A stretch of DNA of 64,000 nt, taken from assembly GCA_001557505.1 (NCBI GenBank), contig LSAX01000007.1, positions 434,001-498,000 on the forward strand, read 5' to 3'. The notes under the pieces are model-generated. The model saw only the letters and a program-made list of their open reading frames with translations. It did not search any database and was not told where the DNA came from. Position numbers and translations under genes: made by a program. Position 1 is the first letter of the stretch, and each line of letters opens with the position of its first letter. This document shows, piece by piece, positions 12,330-23,903 of this stretch. The stretch comes from Reticulascus tulasneorum (taxonomy: Eukaryota; Ascomycota; Sordariomycetes; Glomerellales; Reticulascaceae).

Positions 12330-14168
12330 ATGACGATGGATCAATCCTACTTTACCTCGCCGACCCCATTTCGGCTTGCGAACATGGCCCAAAGCGCATA
12401 CGATATGCCCTTCATGGATTTCAAGAAGAAGCCGCACGACTCCCATCCGTCCATCGATCGTCTGGTTCTGCTGGTCTTCGAAGCTGTGCTCGAAGTCGTC
12501 TGCGTCAGCTTGCCGGGCTACGTAATCGCGCGCCTGGGCCATTTCGATGCCGACAAGCAGAAGTTTCTGGCGAATCTCAATGTCATGCTCTTTACACCAT
12601 GCCTCAGTACGTCGTTGCGCTCCTCCTCAGCTGCCTGTTTATATGTGATTTGTCGCTAACAGGACCTGGTTTGTAGTCTTCACGAAGCTTGCCTCCCAGC
12701 TGAATGCCGATAAGCTTATCGAACTTGCCGTTATCCCCGTCATCTTCATCATCCAAACCTTGGTATCCTGGGTCGTCGCCACTCTCGTTGCGAGGATGTT
12801 CGGGTTCAACAAGCGGGCTGCCAACTTCGTCACTGCGATGGGTGTTTTCGGCAACTCCAACTCCCTCCCGATCTCTCTGGTATTGTCGCTATCGCAGACG
12901 CTGAAAGGATTGCATTGGGATAAAATCCCCGGAGACAACGATGACGAAGTCGGAGCACGTGGCATCCTCTATCTGTTGATCTTCCAGCAGCTGGGACAGC
13001 TGGTGCGATGGAGTTGGGGGTACCATGTCCTCTTGGCCCCGAAGGAGAAATACCCCGAATATCAGAATGATCGAATCGAAGAGGGCCGTTACACGGACGA
13101 CAGCGAAACCGCCGCTCTGTTGATAGGAGTCGACCCAGAGAATGACCACTCTCAAAGCTCCTCGAGTGACGATCTGGAACATTATGAGCCCGCTGGACGC
13201 ACCCCGGTTGTTAGCCATTCCCGAGCATCCCCTGCCGACTCGGAAGATGAAGAGTCGGATTTTCTTCCAAAGAAGCTCCTCAAGAACGGCTCCGCCCCGC
13301 CGCCGCTGAACGGAAACCACCCAATCATTAACGGGCCGGAAGATGATATCTTGTCGTTCCCTCGCATCCGTAACACTGATGAACAGGAGATCCCGGGAGG
13401 GTTCAAGGGACAGTGGGTTCGCGCGAAGCTGTCAGCCAGACACAAGACAACATCCTGCAAGCAGTCAGTTGCCTCGTTCTTCGCCAGACTCTTCTCTGGC
13501 CTCCCGTCACCACTACAGACCCTTGTATCCGCCTTGGGAGCTTTCTCAGTAAAGACGTACACGTTCCTTTGGGAATTCATGAACCCACCACTCTGGGCCA
13601 TGCTTGTCGCCGTGGTTGTTGCCTCCGTGCCAACCCTCCAGAAGCTTTTCTTCGAAGAAGGGTCTTTCATCAAGAACAGTGTCACCAGTGCCGTCAAGTC
13701 CAGCGCTGGTGTTGCCGTACCACTGATTCTTGTTGTTCTCGGGGCCAATCTCGCCAGAAACACTCAGAAGCGCGACGGCAACCGAGATCCCGAGGAGGAG
13801 CAGATTGGAAAGAAACTACTCATCGCCTCGCTCTTGTGTCGCATGGTTCTCCCAACTTTGATCATGGCGCCAATCCTTGCCATCTTCGCCAAGTATGTCC
13901 CCATCAGCATTCTTGATGATCCGATCTTCGTCATCGTCTGCTTCCTTCTTACTGGCGCGCCGAGTGCTTTGCAGCTGGCGCAGATCTGCCAGATCAACGA
14001 AGTGTACGAAGATGTCATGTCAAAGATACTGTTCCAGAGTTATGTTATCTGGTATGTCTCCCAACGTCTCTTGAAACTTGCATGTTTACCTAACGTTTGC
14101 CCAGGATTCTACCATCAACCTTGATTCTCGTCTTGTGCGCCTTGGAAGTCGTCGAATGGGCCAAATAA
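12330..14168 (+). CDS. Auxin-efflux-carrier (AEC/PIN-like) family membrane transporter, ECM3-type
   Basis: Multispanning transporter of the AEC family (Pfam Mem_trans), similar in layout to yeast Ecm3/YNL095C; in fungi these are mostly ER or endomembrane proteins with unproven substrate. Exons 12330-12606, 12677-14051, 14105-14168 (introns 70 and 53 bp), 571 aa. N-terminal hydrophobic helices include the conserved LFTPCLIFTKL, formed across intron 1, and a GNSNSLPISL stretch. A long acidic hydrophilic loop follows (about 13050-13500, with DDLEHYEPAG and DSEDEESD), then a second set of helices ending EWAK-stop. The halves-plus-central-loop design is the fungal AEC pattern. First ATG at 12330; a second in-frame ATG at 12336 is equally possible. 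Confidence 0.93.
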
Positions 14169-14782
14169 GTGGACCACGACGCCTCATCTCTGCTGTATAT
14201 TTCTCTCGTTAACTTGGCACCCTTGAGGTGTGTACATTGTTGCTTTCCTTACGCGCGACATTATTCGAGGTGGCGTTCGGTTGTATCGATAACTTTGAAA
14301 GTGCTGTGGTAGCCAAAAACATAGATGGGCTCAAAGGGGTAAAAACTGGGAAATCATACCGAAGCCGATGTAGTGTGGCTAGGATGGCGCTTAGGTCGTA
14401 GAATTCGGGATGCATTTAGCAAAGTAACTGGGTAGCGAGCGTGTATGAAATATATGCCCATTTGTCCTTTACTGCCTGGCCGAGTTGGTAGCAACTTTGC
14501 GACATGGGAGACCAGTTTCCACTGAGTGGGTTGGTCATACATATCCTTACCAAATCATAATCCGCATACTGGTTGCCAATCTCAAATATCACGAGACAAC
14601 ATTTGCAAGCAACCATTAGACTGTCTTTTGAGCTGACATCTAAGCCGGGGTTGCACGTTATCTCACATGCTGCCTTGTTCGTCTGACTATCCAGTGCCAC
14701 TTGTTAGTCAGAGACGGAGGCGTCATGATATTTGAACTTTCATCTGTTCCGGATCGTTTCTCCCTTAGTTGATATATACCCG
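14169..14782. other. Convergent spacer
   Basis: 3' UTRs of the AEC transporter (+) and the PNPOx-like gene (-). No gene seen. Confidence 0.6.
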
Positions 14783-15580
14783 CTACCTAATCCCATTAAC
14801 AGCCACAGTCTCGGGAACAAGAACCCAATCCCGCACACTCCCCTTCCAATCGCTAATCCTCACATCCTTAATCCCCACAACTATTACCCTCACCTCCTCG
14901 CCCGCGACGAAGCACCCCCTGCCTCCATCCTCAGCCTCCACACCTGGACTAAACACGCCGCCGCCCTCATCAAACGTATTGTTGTCCAGATGCGCGTCTC
15001 GATAAAACTTCTCCTCATCCGATCCCTGGTCGACAAGTCTCGCCGACCCATTTATGGTCGCACTGATACTGGACACGGCAGATGTGTTGAGGTTGAGGAG
15101 GAGCGAGGCGAGGCTCGATCGGTGCTCGGGTCCGGGAGATCCGCCCGAGGGCCGACGTGTGGATGTCGGGGGACGGTGGGATACCCCTATGAATGTTTGT
15201 TAGTCCCCTCGGCCACAAGTCAGAGATATAACGCCGGCGTACAGTCGTGGACCAGGAGCGACACATTTGGGTTTGTTATGAGATTGTTCATCTTCTTCGA
15301 TGCCGGGTTGGTGGTCATTGCGATCACCGGCGCGGTAGAGAAGGGAGATGACGGGAGGTAGGTATAGTTCATCAACGCCACGTGAGGAATGTTGTCGGCG
15401 CAGGTCGCGAGGTGAAGCTATTCCTAACTGTCAGTTATCTGGATTTGGTTGCATCCCTTGGAGGGGTATTACAAATCGTGCGTTCTCTAGACATTGGACC
15501 ACTTCTTGAGGCAATGTGGATGTCGCCTGCATATTTGTATCTCCGGCCGAAGCCTCGAAGTTCAGCGGTACTTGATCCAT
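14783..15580 (-). CDS. PNPOx-like FMN-binding protein (YLR456W/YPR172W type)
   Basis: Small split-barrel flavoprotein related to pyridoxamine 5'-phosphate oxidase. Exons 15580-15473, 15417-15243, 15186-14783; introns 55 and 56 bp; 228 aa. The gene is broken up by introns, but joining it restores ENARF-LHLATCADNIPHVALMNYTYLP and then LLVHDW-VSHRPP. These are the conserved features of the fungal family: barrel start, substrate-side loop, and the SSISATINGSARLV strand. The C-terminus carries RISDWKGSVRDWVLVPE. Yeast homologues are called putative PNP oxidases, but their activity is unproven, so I do not claim vitamin B6 synthesis. Divergent from the carboxylase gene, with 353 bp between start codons. 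Confidence 0.88.
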
Positions 15581-15933
15581 GTCTGCTCTCCTCTGTCGAT
15601 CGGCTGATGAGATATCTTGAGTTGTTTGTCGGAGCTTTCGTCTGATGGCATGCAGAAGTCTGAGAGCTGACTAAGGAGGGGCACACCAATCCCCCGCGAC
15701 ATGACGTAGACCGTACCTGATAGGCAGTACCTCAGCTGCTGCAATCGCTTGCCAGGGTGAAAGTGCGCTTATTGTCGGCTTCTTGATCTTCCACCCTGCC
15801 CTCAACACGTCGAAACACTGTCTGACAATGAAGTCGAACTCTTTCTCCTGCTTCCAAACTCCTCAATTGGCGAAGTAGCAACTCAATTAATAGCCCTGAC
15901 CTTCTAGACCGAGTCAGTCTCTGTTTTGTGACC
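15581..15933. promoter_or_regulatory. Shared divergent promoter, PNPOx-like / mccA
   Basis: 353 bp separate the two start codons, so both core promoters must lie here or overlap the opposite leader. No clear TATA box is visible. Confidence 0.6.
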
Positions 15934-18223
15934 ATGCGATCCATAAAAGCGAAGCACCGTCTCATCCGCCCTCTCCCTCGTCTCCTCTCAACCGCGACAG
16001 CTCAGGCCTCGGCCTCTCAGGGTCAGGGCCAAATCACGCCGATAACATCTCTGCTGATTGCCAACCGTGGTGAAATTGCATTGCGAATACACAAGACCGC
16101 AAGCCGACTCGGCATACGGACAACCACGTTATACACCGATCCTGACGCCTCAAGTCAGCACGCGGCATGCTCGCCACACTCGCTCGCCCTCGGTCCTGCC
16201 GCCGCGTATCTAGATGGTGATCGAATCATATCACTCGCGAAGAAACATGGAATTCAAGCTTTGCACCCCGGCTATGGGTTTCTATCAGAGAATGCGGCAT
16301 TCGCTGAGCGGTGCGAGCGGGAAGGGATAGTGTTCGTCGGGCCGCCTGCAAAGGCAATGGCTGACATGGGCAACAAGGCGAGGAGCAAGGAAATAATGAC
16401 CGCGGCTGGTGTACCATGCGTGCCGGGATATCATGGCGCGGAACAAGGCGAGGAGCAGCTGCTGCATCACGCGAAGGAAGTACGGTTCCCGGTACTTCTG
16501 AAGAGCGTGCGAGGCGGTGGTGGAAAAGGCATGCGAATCGTGCTTAGAGAGGACGAGTTCTCGGCGCAACTTCGAAGTGCTAGAGCTGAAGCCCGAGCTT
16601 CCTTCGGAGATGGTGGTGAAGTCATGTTGGTGGAGAAATACATCGTTCGCCCGAGGCATGTGGAGGTGCAAGTGTTTGCCGACAAATTGGGAAATTGCGT
16701 AGCCCTTGGTGAGCGGGACTGCAGTATCCAGCGACGACACCAGAAAATACTCGAGGAGTCGCCAGCGCCGGACTTGGACGATGCGACCAGGTTGGACCTG
16801 TGGGAGAAAGCCCGAACTGCAGCCTCAGCTGTTGGATATGTTGGCGCCGGCACGGTGGAGTTTATTCTTGATCGTGACACTGGAGAGTTTTACTTCATGG
16901 AGATGAACACCCGACTGCAGGTTGAGCACCCCGTGAGCGAAATGGTTACCGGAACGGATCTGGTTGAGTGGCAGTTCCGAGTTGCAGCGGGTGAAAAGCT
17001 GCCCTTGACACAGGAGGAAATCGTCGAGAACATTAAGCAAAGAGGCGCGGCCATCGAGGCCCGTATCTACGCCGAGAATCCTGAGAAGGGCTTCATGCCT
17101 GACTCGGGGAAGCTCATCCACCTTTCTACTCCGAAGACAGACGAAGATATCCGAATCGACGCTGGTTTCGTGCAGGGCGACACTGTCTCCGAAGCCTACG
17201 ACGGCATGATTGCCAAGCTCATTGTTAGGGGGAAAGATCGCGAGACGGCAATTCGGAAAATGGAGCTTGCGCTGAGGGACTACGAGGTTGTAGGTCTCAG
17301 TACCAACATCGAGTTCCTGAAACGAGTTTGCAGATCTAAGGCCTTTATCGAAGGCGACGTCGAAACGGGCTTCATAGAAAAGTGGAAGGAGGAACTCTTC
17401 AAGCCCAGACCCATCCAGAACGAGGTCTTCGTGCAGGCTGCGCTTGGCGCTGTCAGTTCTCAACTGCAAGCGGATGCACCACATGGCGCGACTCTCGGAT
17501 TCGGAGAGGCGAGCACGCTGAGTGAACGCAAAGTTGCATTCAAAGTCCTGGATAGCTACACCGAACAAGAGGGGGAGGTAGTTGAAGTAAGCATTACACA
17601 GGTTGCGCATCAGCTGTTCACTGCAAAAGTATCAAGGAAGGGCGAGGAGGGCCCTCAAGTGTTCGACAATATCGTCTCCTCGGCCGCGCCCCAATCATCC
17701 TCCACCAGCTCGTTGACAACATATTTCCCCCTCGAGCGGATTGAGTCAACAGTCGTCCAAAACATAGCGAGTGCACAAGACACAAAGGTCGTGGTGTTTC
17801 AGCATGGCGTAAAGACGGAGTTATCGTTGATGCCACCTACTTGGTTCGAAAAAGCGCTCGGGTTGAAGGAGATAGCCGCGTCTGTGGTGGCGCCCATGCC
17901 GTGCAAAATCCTGAGGAACGAGGTTACAGAGGGCCAGACTGTAGCCAAGGGGGCACCGTTGGTTGTGTGAGTTTCCTCTCTCCCGGAAGAGAGTCTGCTA
18001 GATGGCGCTAACAGGAATGGTCCAGCATCGAGTCCATGAAAATGGAGACTGTGATACGCTCGCCGCAAGTCGGGGTCATTAAGAAGCTGGCGCACAAGGA
18101 AGGGGTAAGCATCTAGCGATGAACTCGCCATACTTCGTGACTGACACCTCCCAGGACATTTGCAAAGCGGGAACGGTGCTTGTTTTGTTCGAAGAAAGTC
18201 CCTCGGAGGAACAAACGACATGA
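15934..18223 (+). CDS. mccA: 3-methylcrotonyl-CoA carboxylase alpha (biotinylated) subunit, mitochondrial
   Basis: ATP-dependent biotin carboxylation step of leucine breakdown, in the mitochondrial matrix. Exons 15934-17966, 18026-18104, 18155-18223; introns 59 and 50 bp; 726 aa. The first about 35 residues are Arg/Ser/Ala-rich with no acidic residue, a mitochondrial presequence. Biotin carboxylase domain: LLIANRGEIALRI, GYGFLSENAAFA, ATP-grasp loop GGGGKGMR, ERDCSIQRRHQKILEESP, EMNTRLQVEHPVSEMVTG. A linker of about 200 residues follows, then a biotinyl domain with ESMKMET whose biotin lysine is K683; this motif is assembled across intron 1. Chosen start is the first ATG; the GTG two codons earlier is not used. 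No beta subunit gene is in the window. Confidence 0.96.
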
Positions 18224-20315
18224 CGTTCGTCTGGGTCATTTGATATTGGAGCAATTGGGATCCGAAGATTAAGTTCTGAAACCCATAGTTGGTTTACTTA
18301 AGCGTTGTATAAATAGCTCTCCGGGCTCATTATCATGCACTTAGAAGCTGGTCATTCGATTTGACCTGTAGTTTCCGCTTGACAACACATCATTGAAACT
18401 ACATATGCATACGTGCCGAGCAGCACCTAAACTCCCTGTCACTAGGACATCTCGTACTAACGTCTCCCAACACATAGTCCCAATGTGGCAGTCACCACTT
18501 ACCTTTCAACGGCCCTCTATAAAGGGCTGACTCGTCGGTAGGCGTGCTGACCAAATTGAACGAGCATCATCTGAAGTGGTCTTGATTTTACTGCACGGCC
18601 TTTCTACGTGTCAATCCATGTCAATGGTGCAGCCACAAATCCCCGCTCCTTCGGATGTGTTCTAGCCAGAGGAGAAGAAATCAGTCTCCTTAAGGAAGCA
18701 GATGTAGGGAGCTAGGGACTTAAGGATCTGACACTCTATTAGTTAGTTACTGGGGGAGCTGTCGCTGCTAATTAAGGGATGAATGCCGAACGCTTGCCCC
18801 GCATGGTCGGTAGCCGGAATGATGATACGGGGGAAGCCCAGGCACCTCTGAAGGTAAACGTCTCTGCCGTGCCGTAGTTTATCTCTGTTCAATAATTCAT
18901 AGAGACAAGTCTAGGCGAACCGAGAGGATGGGAGGATGAGTACGCGTCGGGGTTCAATTGGAATCCAGAAGCATAACACGAAATGGCCTTGCAAACCCGG
19001 ATGATCGCTGCTGCTGCCATGCTATCCTCAGGTTATAAGAAACAAGATCCCGCTCACAAGTAGATCATACAAGCGGGCGGCGGGATGCTGAGACCCTGCA
19101 GATACAACCCATGCAGAAAAGTTTCGTTTCCATTGCACCAGCCGGCGCCACCTTTTCTCATCCGAACACAGATCGAAGCGCAATCGTCAATACGCTCGAA
19201 CCTGTGCGACGATTCGAAGAATCCGGCAAGTGGTACCAGTGCTCTGGATGGTACGGTTCATAGACTCCGAGTCTTGCAGTCATGATGATGCCGCTTTCAA
19301 CCAAGCTCAGAGTTTACTCTCAGTGTGGGTAGCTAGGTACGCTGACTAGCTCGGCTCGTGATCGTGGTTTGTGACGTAGGCCATTTCGAGCTGCTTCGGA
19401 GAGGAGGGGTTCTTAGTCTTGGGGAGGTACAGTGAGGTGGGGTCCAAGCCCGTAATCACGGTCTTTGCTTGGTGGTCGAGCCCTCCAGCAGAGCTCCCAA
19501 GGTAATTTGGCAAACATAATTACTAGGTCTGCGTTAGCCGGAACGGCTGGATTAGTGGAATGGAGCTCCAGATGATTGATCAAAGGTGGGAGGTAATTAC
19601 AGTAGTAGGTTGTTGATGTGGAGCGTGTGGGCTCGGGCGGTCCCACTGACTGGTCTTGGTGGGTGTCGTCATTCCCTCTGGGCTGGACACCACACACACC
19701 CACAACACGTAACCCGGACGCTCCATCACCAGCCAGAGAGATCCATCCATTATCGGGCAATCGTCCCATCCAGATTCCCTCCTCTTTCTACTTCCTAATC
19801 CCTCTACCTCCCCTCCCCGTTCGCCCGCGATCACCTTATCATGAATCCCACAGCTATATTGCAACTATTAATTCGCTAATATCTATTCTTTTTTTCTTTC
19901 GTAACTGTTTGGGGGCTGGAACTATCACGAGCGCAGGGTATACAGAACAGCTGGGAAACTTTGTGTTTGTCGTTTCACTCGGCCAACTGAAACATTTTTG
20001 CGCTTGCGGTCCGACTACTCTGTGGTGCATGGTGAGTGAGTGAGCACCGAATCCTGCTCGATCTGGTCCTCCTTTGTTTCTTGCCTTTCCCGGCTGAGAT
20101 CTTCTTCTCCATCTTCGTCTTCTTCTTCTTCTTCGTCATTCTTCTACTTCTCCTCCTCATCAATCCGAGGAGTGGCTTCGACCGTACCAATCATGTGCTG
20201 AGGACTAACACTTCCAGACTCTCTGACAAAGTCAACGTCCACCTAAACCGCCGCCGACCTCTTGCCATCCGATAATACCGCTTCGAAGACAGGTTCCTTG
20301 CTGCAGTCGCACAAG
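18224..20315. other. 2.1 kb spacer
   Basis: 3' UTR of mccA, then promoter and leader of the SUR7-type gene. A pyrimidine-rich tract (20091-20160, CTT-repeats) precedes that gene. No coding signal recognised. Confidence 0.6.
20091..20160 (+). repeat. Pyrimidine-rich (CTT)n tract in leader
   Basis: Mostly C/T with TTC triplets, ending about 155 bp before the start codon at 20316. CT-rich stretches just upstream of transcription starts are common in fungal promoters. Confidence 0.6.
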
Positions 20316-21231
20316 ATGGCGAGAAGCACACGTAAGTTCTCGCCTGGGCATTGCCGTGGCATTCGAACCAATTGCTGACCCTCTCTTTACAAGATGCCTC
20401 GCTAGGCCTCGTCGGCGTCTTCTTCCTCTCCGGCGCCCTCGTCATGCTCTTCTTCGTCATTCTCTCCGCCGTCGTACCCAGCGTTCCGCTAAGCAACACG
20501 TATTTCCTGCAAGCCGATACCTCGGGCATCACAGGTGCGAGGGACATCTCGAGGTGGACATACTTTTACGTGTGCGACGAGAGAAACAGGAATTGCTGGG
20601 GCGCATGGCCTGCGCCAGCATTCGGCTGGGCCTGGGCAGCTCGCGCGAGTAATGTACCGTCGGGGCTTTCTGGGTAAGTCTTACTTGCTTCAGTATGGTA
20701 TCCGCGTAGGTGCTAATATGGGAACAGATCTCTCGGGGGCAATACCACATCCTTCTATTACTACTACATGTGGCGATTTGGATGGGTGTTTTACATCATG
20801 GCCTTGTTCTTCATGGTGCTGGCTTGGTTTGCTGGTTTCCTTGCCTGCTGCGGCCGGTTGGGATCTGCCATTGCTGGACTCGTTGCGGCCGGGGGCCTCT
20901 TCTTCTTGACTATTGCCGTGTCTCTCATGACGTATGCATTTCCCAGTTCGCTTCTTTCCGTCAGGCATCTAACGGTCACAGCGCGACATTCGTAAAAGCT
21001 CGCAACGCCTTCATTTCTGAAGGGCGCGACGCCCAAATTGGCCGGTTTGCCTTTGGCTTCAGCTGGGGTGCCTGGGCTGCGCTTCTCATTGCGACTGTCC
21101 TTTTCTGCATCGGCATCCGGGGCGAGAAATCCCCTGGTTCGGGCCGTCGATGGGGACGTAGAACGCGAAGCACCCGCAGCCGTAGGTCGGTGGATGTTGG
21201 CGGTCGACGAGTAAAGGACGACTATTCATGA
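20316..21231 (+). CDS. SUR7/PalI family four-span plasma membrane protein
   Basis: Tetraspan protein of the Sur7 group, which marks eisosome/cortical domains and supports cell wall and stress functions. Four exons: 20316-20331, 20394-20673, 20728-20931, 20982-21231; introns 62, 54 and 50 bp; 249 aa. The first exon codes only five full codons. Segments: TM1 (LGLVGVFFLSGALVMLFF), a long external loop with two Cys (YVCDERNRNC) and a possible N-glycosylation site NTT, TM2 and TM3 around residues 125-170, TM4 GAWAALLIATVLFCIGI, then a basic cytoplasmic tail rich in Arg and Ser. Splicing is supported by continuous hydrophobic segments. Family assignment is by architecture; the exact orthologue is not determined. 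Confidence 0.86.
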
Positions 21232-22160
21232 GGAGCAGGCCCTGAGGGGTTCGCGCAGGAGTGGGACGCTGGATTACAGCTACCGCAATAGTATGCTGAG
21301 CAAAGATGGATGAGATGTCACTAGGTCAGCAAAATGTCAGAGATCGACAAACCAGATGAACTATCATAGGAGCTGCTTTCCGTCGGGTGCACGCTGAGAA
21401 TCTAGAGATAGCCTTCATGCTTTAATACATACTGTGCATAGTTGGTCTCGTCATTCAATCAGCTTCGTATTGCAATAGAGTCTATCAGTGAGACCATATG
21501 GCAGGACGCCAGATCATAGAGGCCATCAGCTATAATTGTCGGGGGGCAACGCTGTCATACCCAGCGTGGATAGCACCAAGTCTTGAGCATCAGTGGAACG
21601 GTTCGCACTGCGCGACAAACATCACGGCCAAAAGTGAGAGCATCACATATTCTTTGACCATGAGCGTCGCATAATCGGTCTCCTACATCCTCTACACAGC
21701 TTATAGGTCGAGCACATTGTGTATATGAACTTGAGTATGACGCTGGTTCTACAAGCCTTGGAGAGCACCAACAGTGCTGACTCTTGTCCCGCGGTACAGA
21801 CGGAGTCGGCGTCATACCTTACAGTATCGAGGCACCTAAACATCTTGCCTTGTCTGCCATCTGAGCCATCACTATACCAAGTATCTTCAGTCTATAGTTT
21901 TTACTCTTTGCAGTGCGTTGTAGTCGAGCGAAGCGATCATTCCCGACAAGATTAAACCTGGTTCATCATGCCAGCGAATCGTATGCCACCGCATGGATCT
22001 GGAGCTCCCCCCCCTGCGTCAGCTCCAACCCGTACCCACGGAACGTTGGCCCGTGCCCAGCGATCCCTCCGCCACTGCCCCCCGTCAAAATTCCACATCT
22101 CGGTTCGCCCCGGCACGGTAGGTTCTTCAGCATTTCTCTTGTTCAAACATCAAACAGCCA
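21232..22160. other. Spacer between SUR7-type gene and lip2
   Basis: 3' UTR of the upstream gene and promoter of the next. No gene recognised. Confidence 0.6.
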
Positions 22161-23162
22161 ATGTGCGACCTCGCGACCCTCGGCGTGCTTCGCAACCTGT
22201 CCACCTTGGCTCTACGGAGCCCATCCGTTCCTCGCGCCGCCTTTCGAAGATGGCATTCCTCCCTCTCTACGGGGGCGAAAGGCATCGTCTTCGAACATGA
22301 TGCGCCGGCGGGTCCACACCTTGTCCACATCCACATTCCGTCACATAACCCCGTCGACCTTCCCTACTCCGTCGCGGCTGAGCTCCAGACGAAGCTCCGC
22401 CAGTCCTTCCTGTCCTGGAAATCCGCACCAGCCGAACACGATACCCCGAATCCTGTCCTCATAACGTTCACGCCGACCCCTACATACACGCTTGGCCGCC
22501 GCCAAAAGTCCCTGACGCCATCGCAGCGATCCCGCCTCCGCCAACCGCTGACCTGCCAGTTCGCTCCTGAAGATGGGGTTTCCGCACCGCTCAAGCAAGA
22601 ATACGTCCCCGTCGTGATCGAAACTGATCGCGGCGGGTTGACGACCTACCACGGCCCGGGCCAGCTCGTTCTCTGGCCCGTCATCGACATCCACTCCCCG
22701 CTTTACACGTCCCTTTCCGTCCGCGGGTACGCGAGGCTTCTCGAAGAAACCACGCGCGCAACCCTCGACACCCTGTTCGGGATCAAGACATACCTATCCG
22801 AAGACGACCCGGGCGTCTGGGTGCAGCCCGCCAGAACCACTGGGCAGGAGGACGGCCAGGAGCGCAAGATTGCCGCAATGGGAGTCCATCTGCGGAGACA
22901 TATCACGGGCCTTGGCGTAGCTATTAATATCGATGTGCCCATCTCCGGCCGCGAGGATATGAATCCGTGGGCCCGGTTCGTGCCCTGTGGGCTGGATGGC
23001 AAGGCAGTCACAAGCGTCGCGGATGAGCTGGGAGGCGTTACAGGGAAGAGTGGTGAAGACGTGGACATGCAATCAGTTGGTCAAGCTTGGGCTAGAGAGC
23101 TCGCCAGCAGATTGAAGCTCACTACGGTGAGACAGGCTGTGTTTGACTTGGCTGATACTTGA
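22161..23162 (+). CDS. lip2: Octanoyl-[carrier protein] : protein transferase (LipB/Lip2), mitochondrial
   Basis: Moves octanoate from acyl carrier protein to lipoyl-dependent enzymes, the first step of mitochondrial lipoate synthesis. Intronless, 333 aa. The N-terminal about 35 residues are rich in Arg, Ser and Ala with few acidic residues, consistent with mitochondrial import. Family signature RGGLTTYHGPGQLV at 157-170, with H164. K236 in KIAAMG and C276 in VPCGLDGKAVTS match the catalytic Lys-Cys dyad of LipB. The region GLGVAINIDV agrees with the conserved strand after the lysine loop. Convergent with the otubain gene. Confidence 0.95.
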   Translation: MCDLATLGVLRNLSTLALRSPSVPRAAFRRWHSSLSTGAKGIVFEHDAPAGPHLVHIHIPSHNPVDLPYSVAAELQTKLRQSFLSWKSAPAEHDTPNPVLITFTPTPTYTLGRRQKSLTPSQRSRLRQPLTCQFAPEDGVSAPLKQEYVPVVIETDRGGLTTYHGPGQLVLWPVIDIHSPLYTSLSVRGYARLLEETTRATLDTLFGIKTYLSEDDPGVWVQPARTTGQEDGQERKIAAMGVHLRRHITGLGVAINIDVPISGREDMNPWARFVPCGLDGKAVTSVADELGGVTGKSGEDVDMQSVGQAWARELASRLKLTTVRQAVFDLADT

Positions 23163-23903
23163 CGGGACAAATGTTTGTTTTCATACCCGCCAACCTGATC
23201 GCACCGTGCAGTCCTGTTTGGGACACTGCCAGCTGCACTTCTTTCTCGATGGATTGAAGGGAACCAGGCATGACGACGCGAATGATGGTGACAGCAGGCA
23301 AGACCGAGTCTATTGCAGAACGAGGTCAGCGCAGAACTCTACCCTGCTACCATATCTTGAGCTGCAGGTGCACGTCACAAGCCCAGTGAGGTTTGAAAAC
23401 GCCAATTGCGCGGAGAAGAGCCCTGCTAATGTCACAATTACTTGCTCTCGGGTTTCAATTCGGGGGTTCTGTCCAGTTGTTTGGTAAAGTCAGAAAGATT
23501 GGGGGAACTTGAGATGTACTAAACAAGCAATGGCTTAGCTGAGAAGATCTTTGGTAGATTACGAGAACTGAAACTGATCAACACCTTGTCGAAATATGGC
23601 GGTAGCGTAGCGAAGCCCGTACACACTCGAGCCTATTTCAAGAGTTCTTTTTGTAATGAGTTCCAATTAACTGTATCTGATGGCAAAAAGACAGCAACAA
23701 AAAACTTGGGGATTCCCTGACCAATATCAATGGCTACTGATCAACGCCGATGCTATGCTACCGCCTCCATTTTTTTCATTATTCTTGAGCGCTCTCTCAC
23801 CGACCTTTTCTCGAGTTTGCCGGCTAGCGCCAGGTTTTGCCTCATCGGATTCCATTCTCGAGGTCAAGTGGCGAGTCCCCGTCTAAACTGGTGACTAATC
23901 CGA
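23163..23903. other. Convergent spacer (lip2 / otubain)
   Basis: 3' UTRs of both genes. No gene seen. Confidence 0.6.

Noticed and set aside
16825..17610. 261-codon open frame antisense to mccA
   Set aside because: Shadow of the biotin carboxylase exon.
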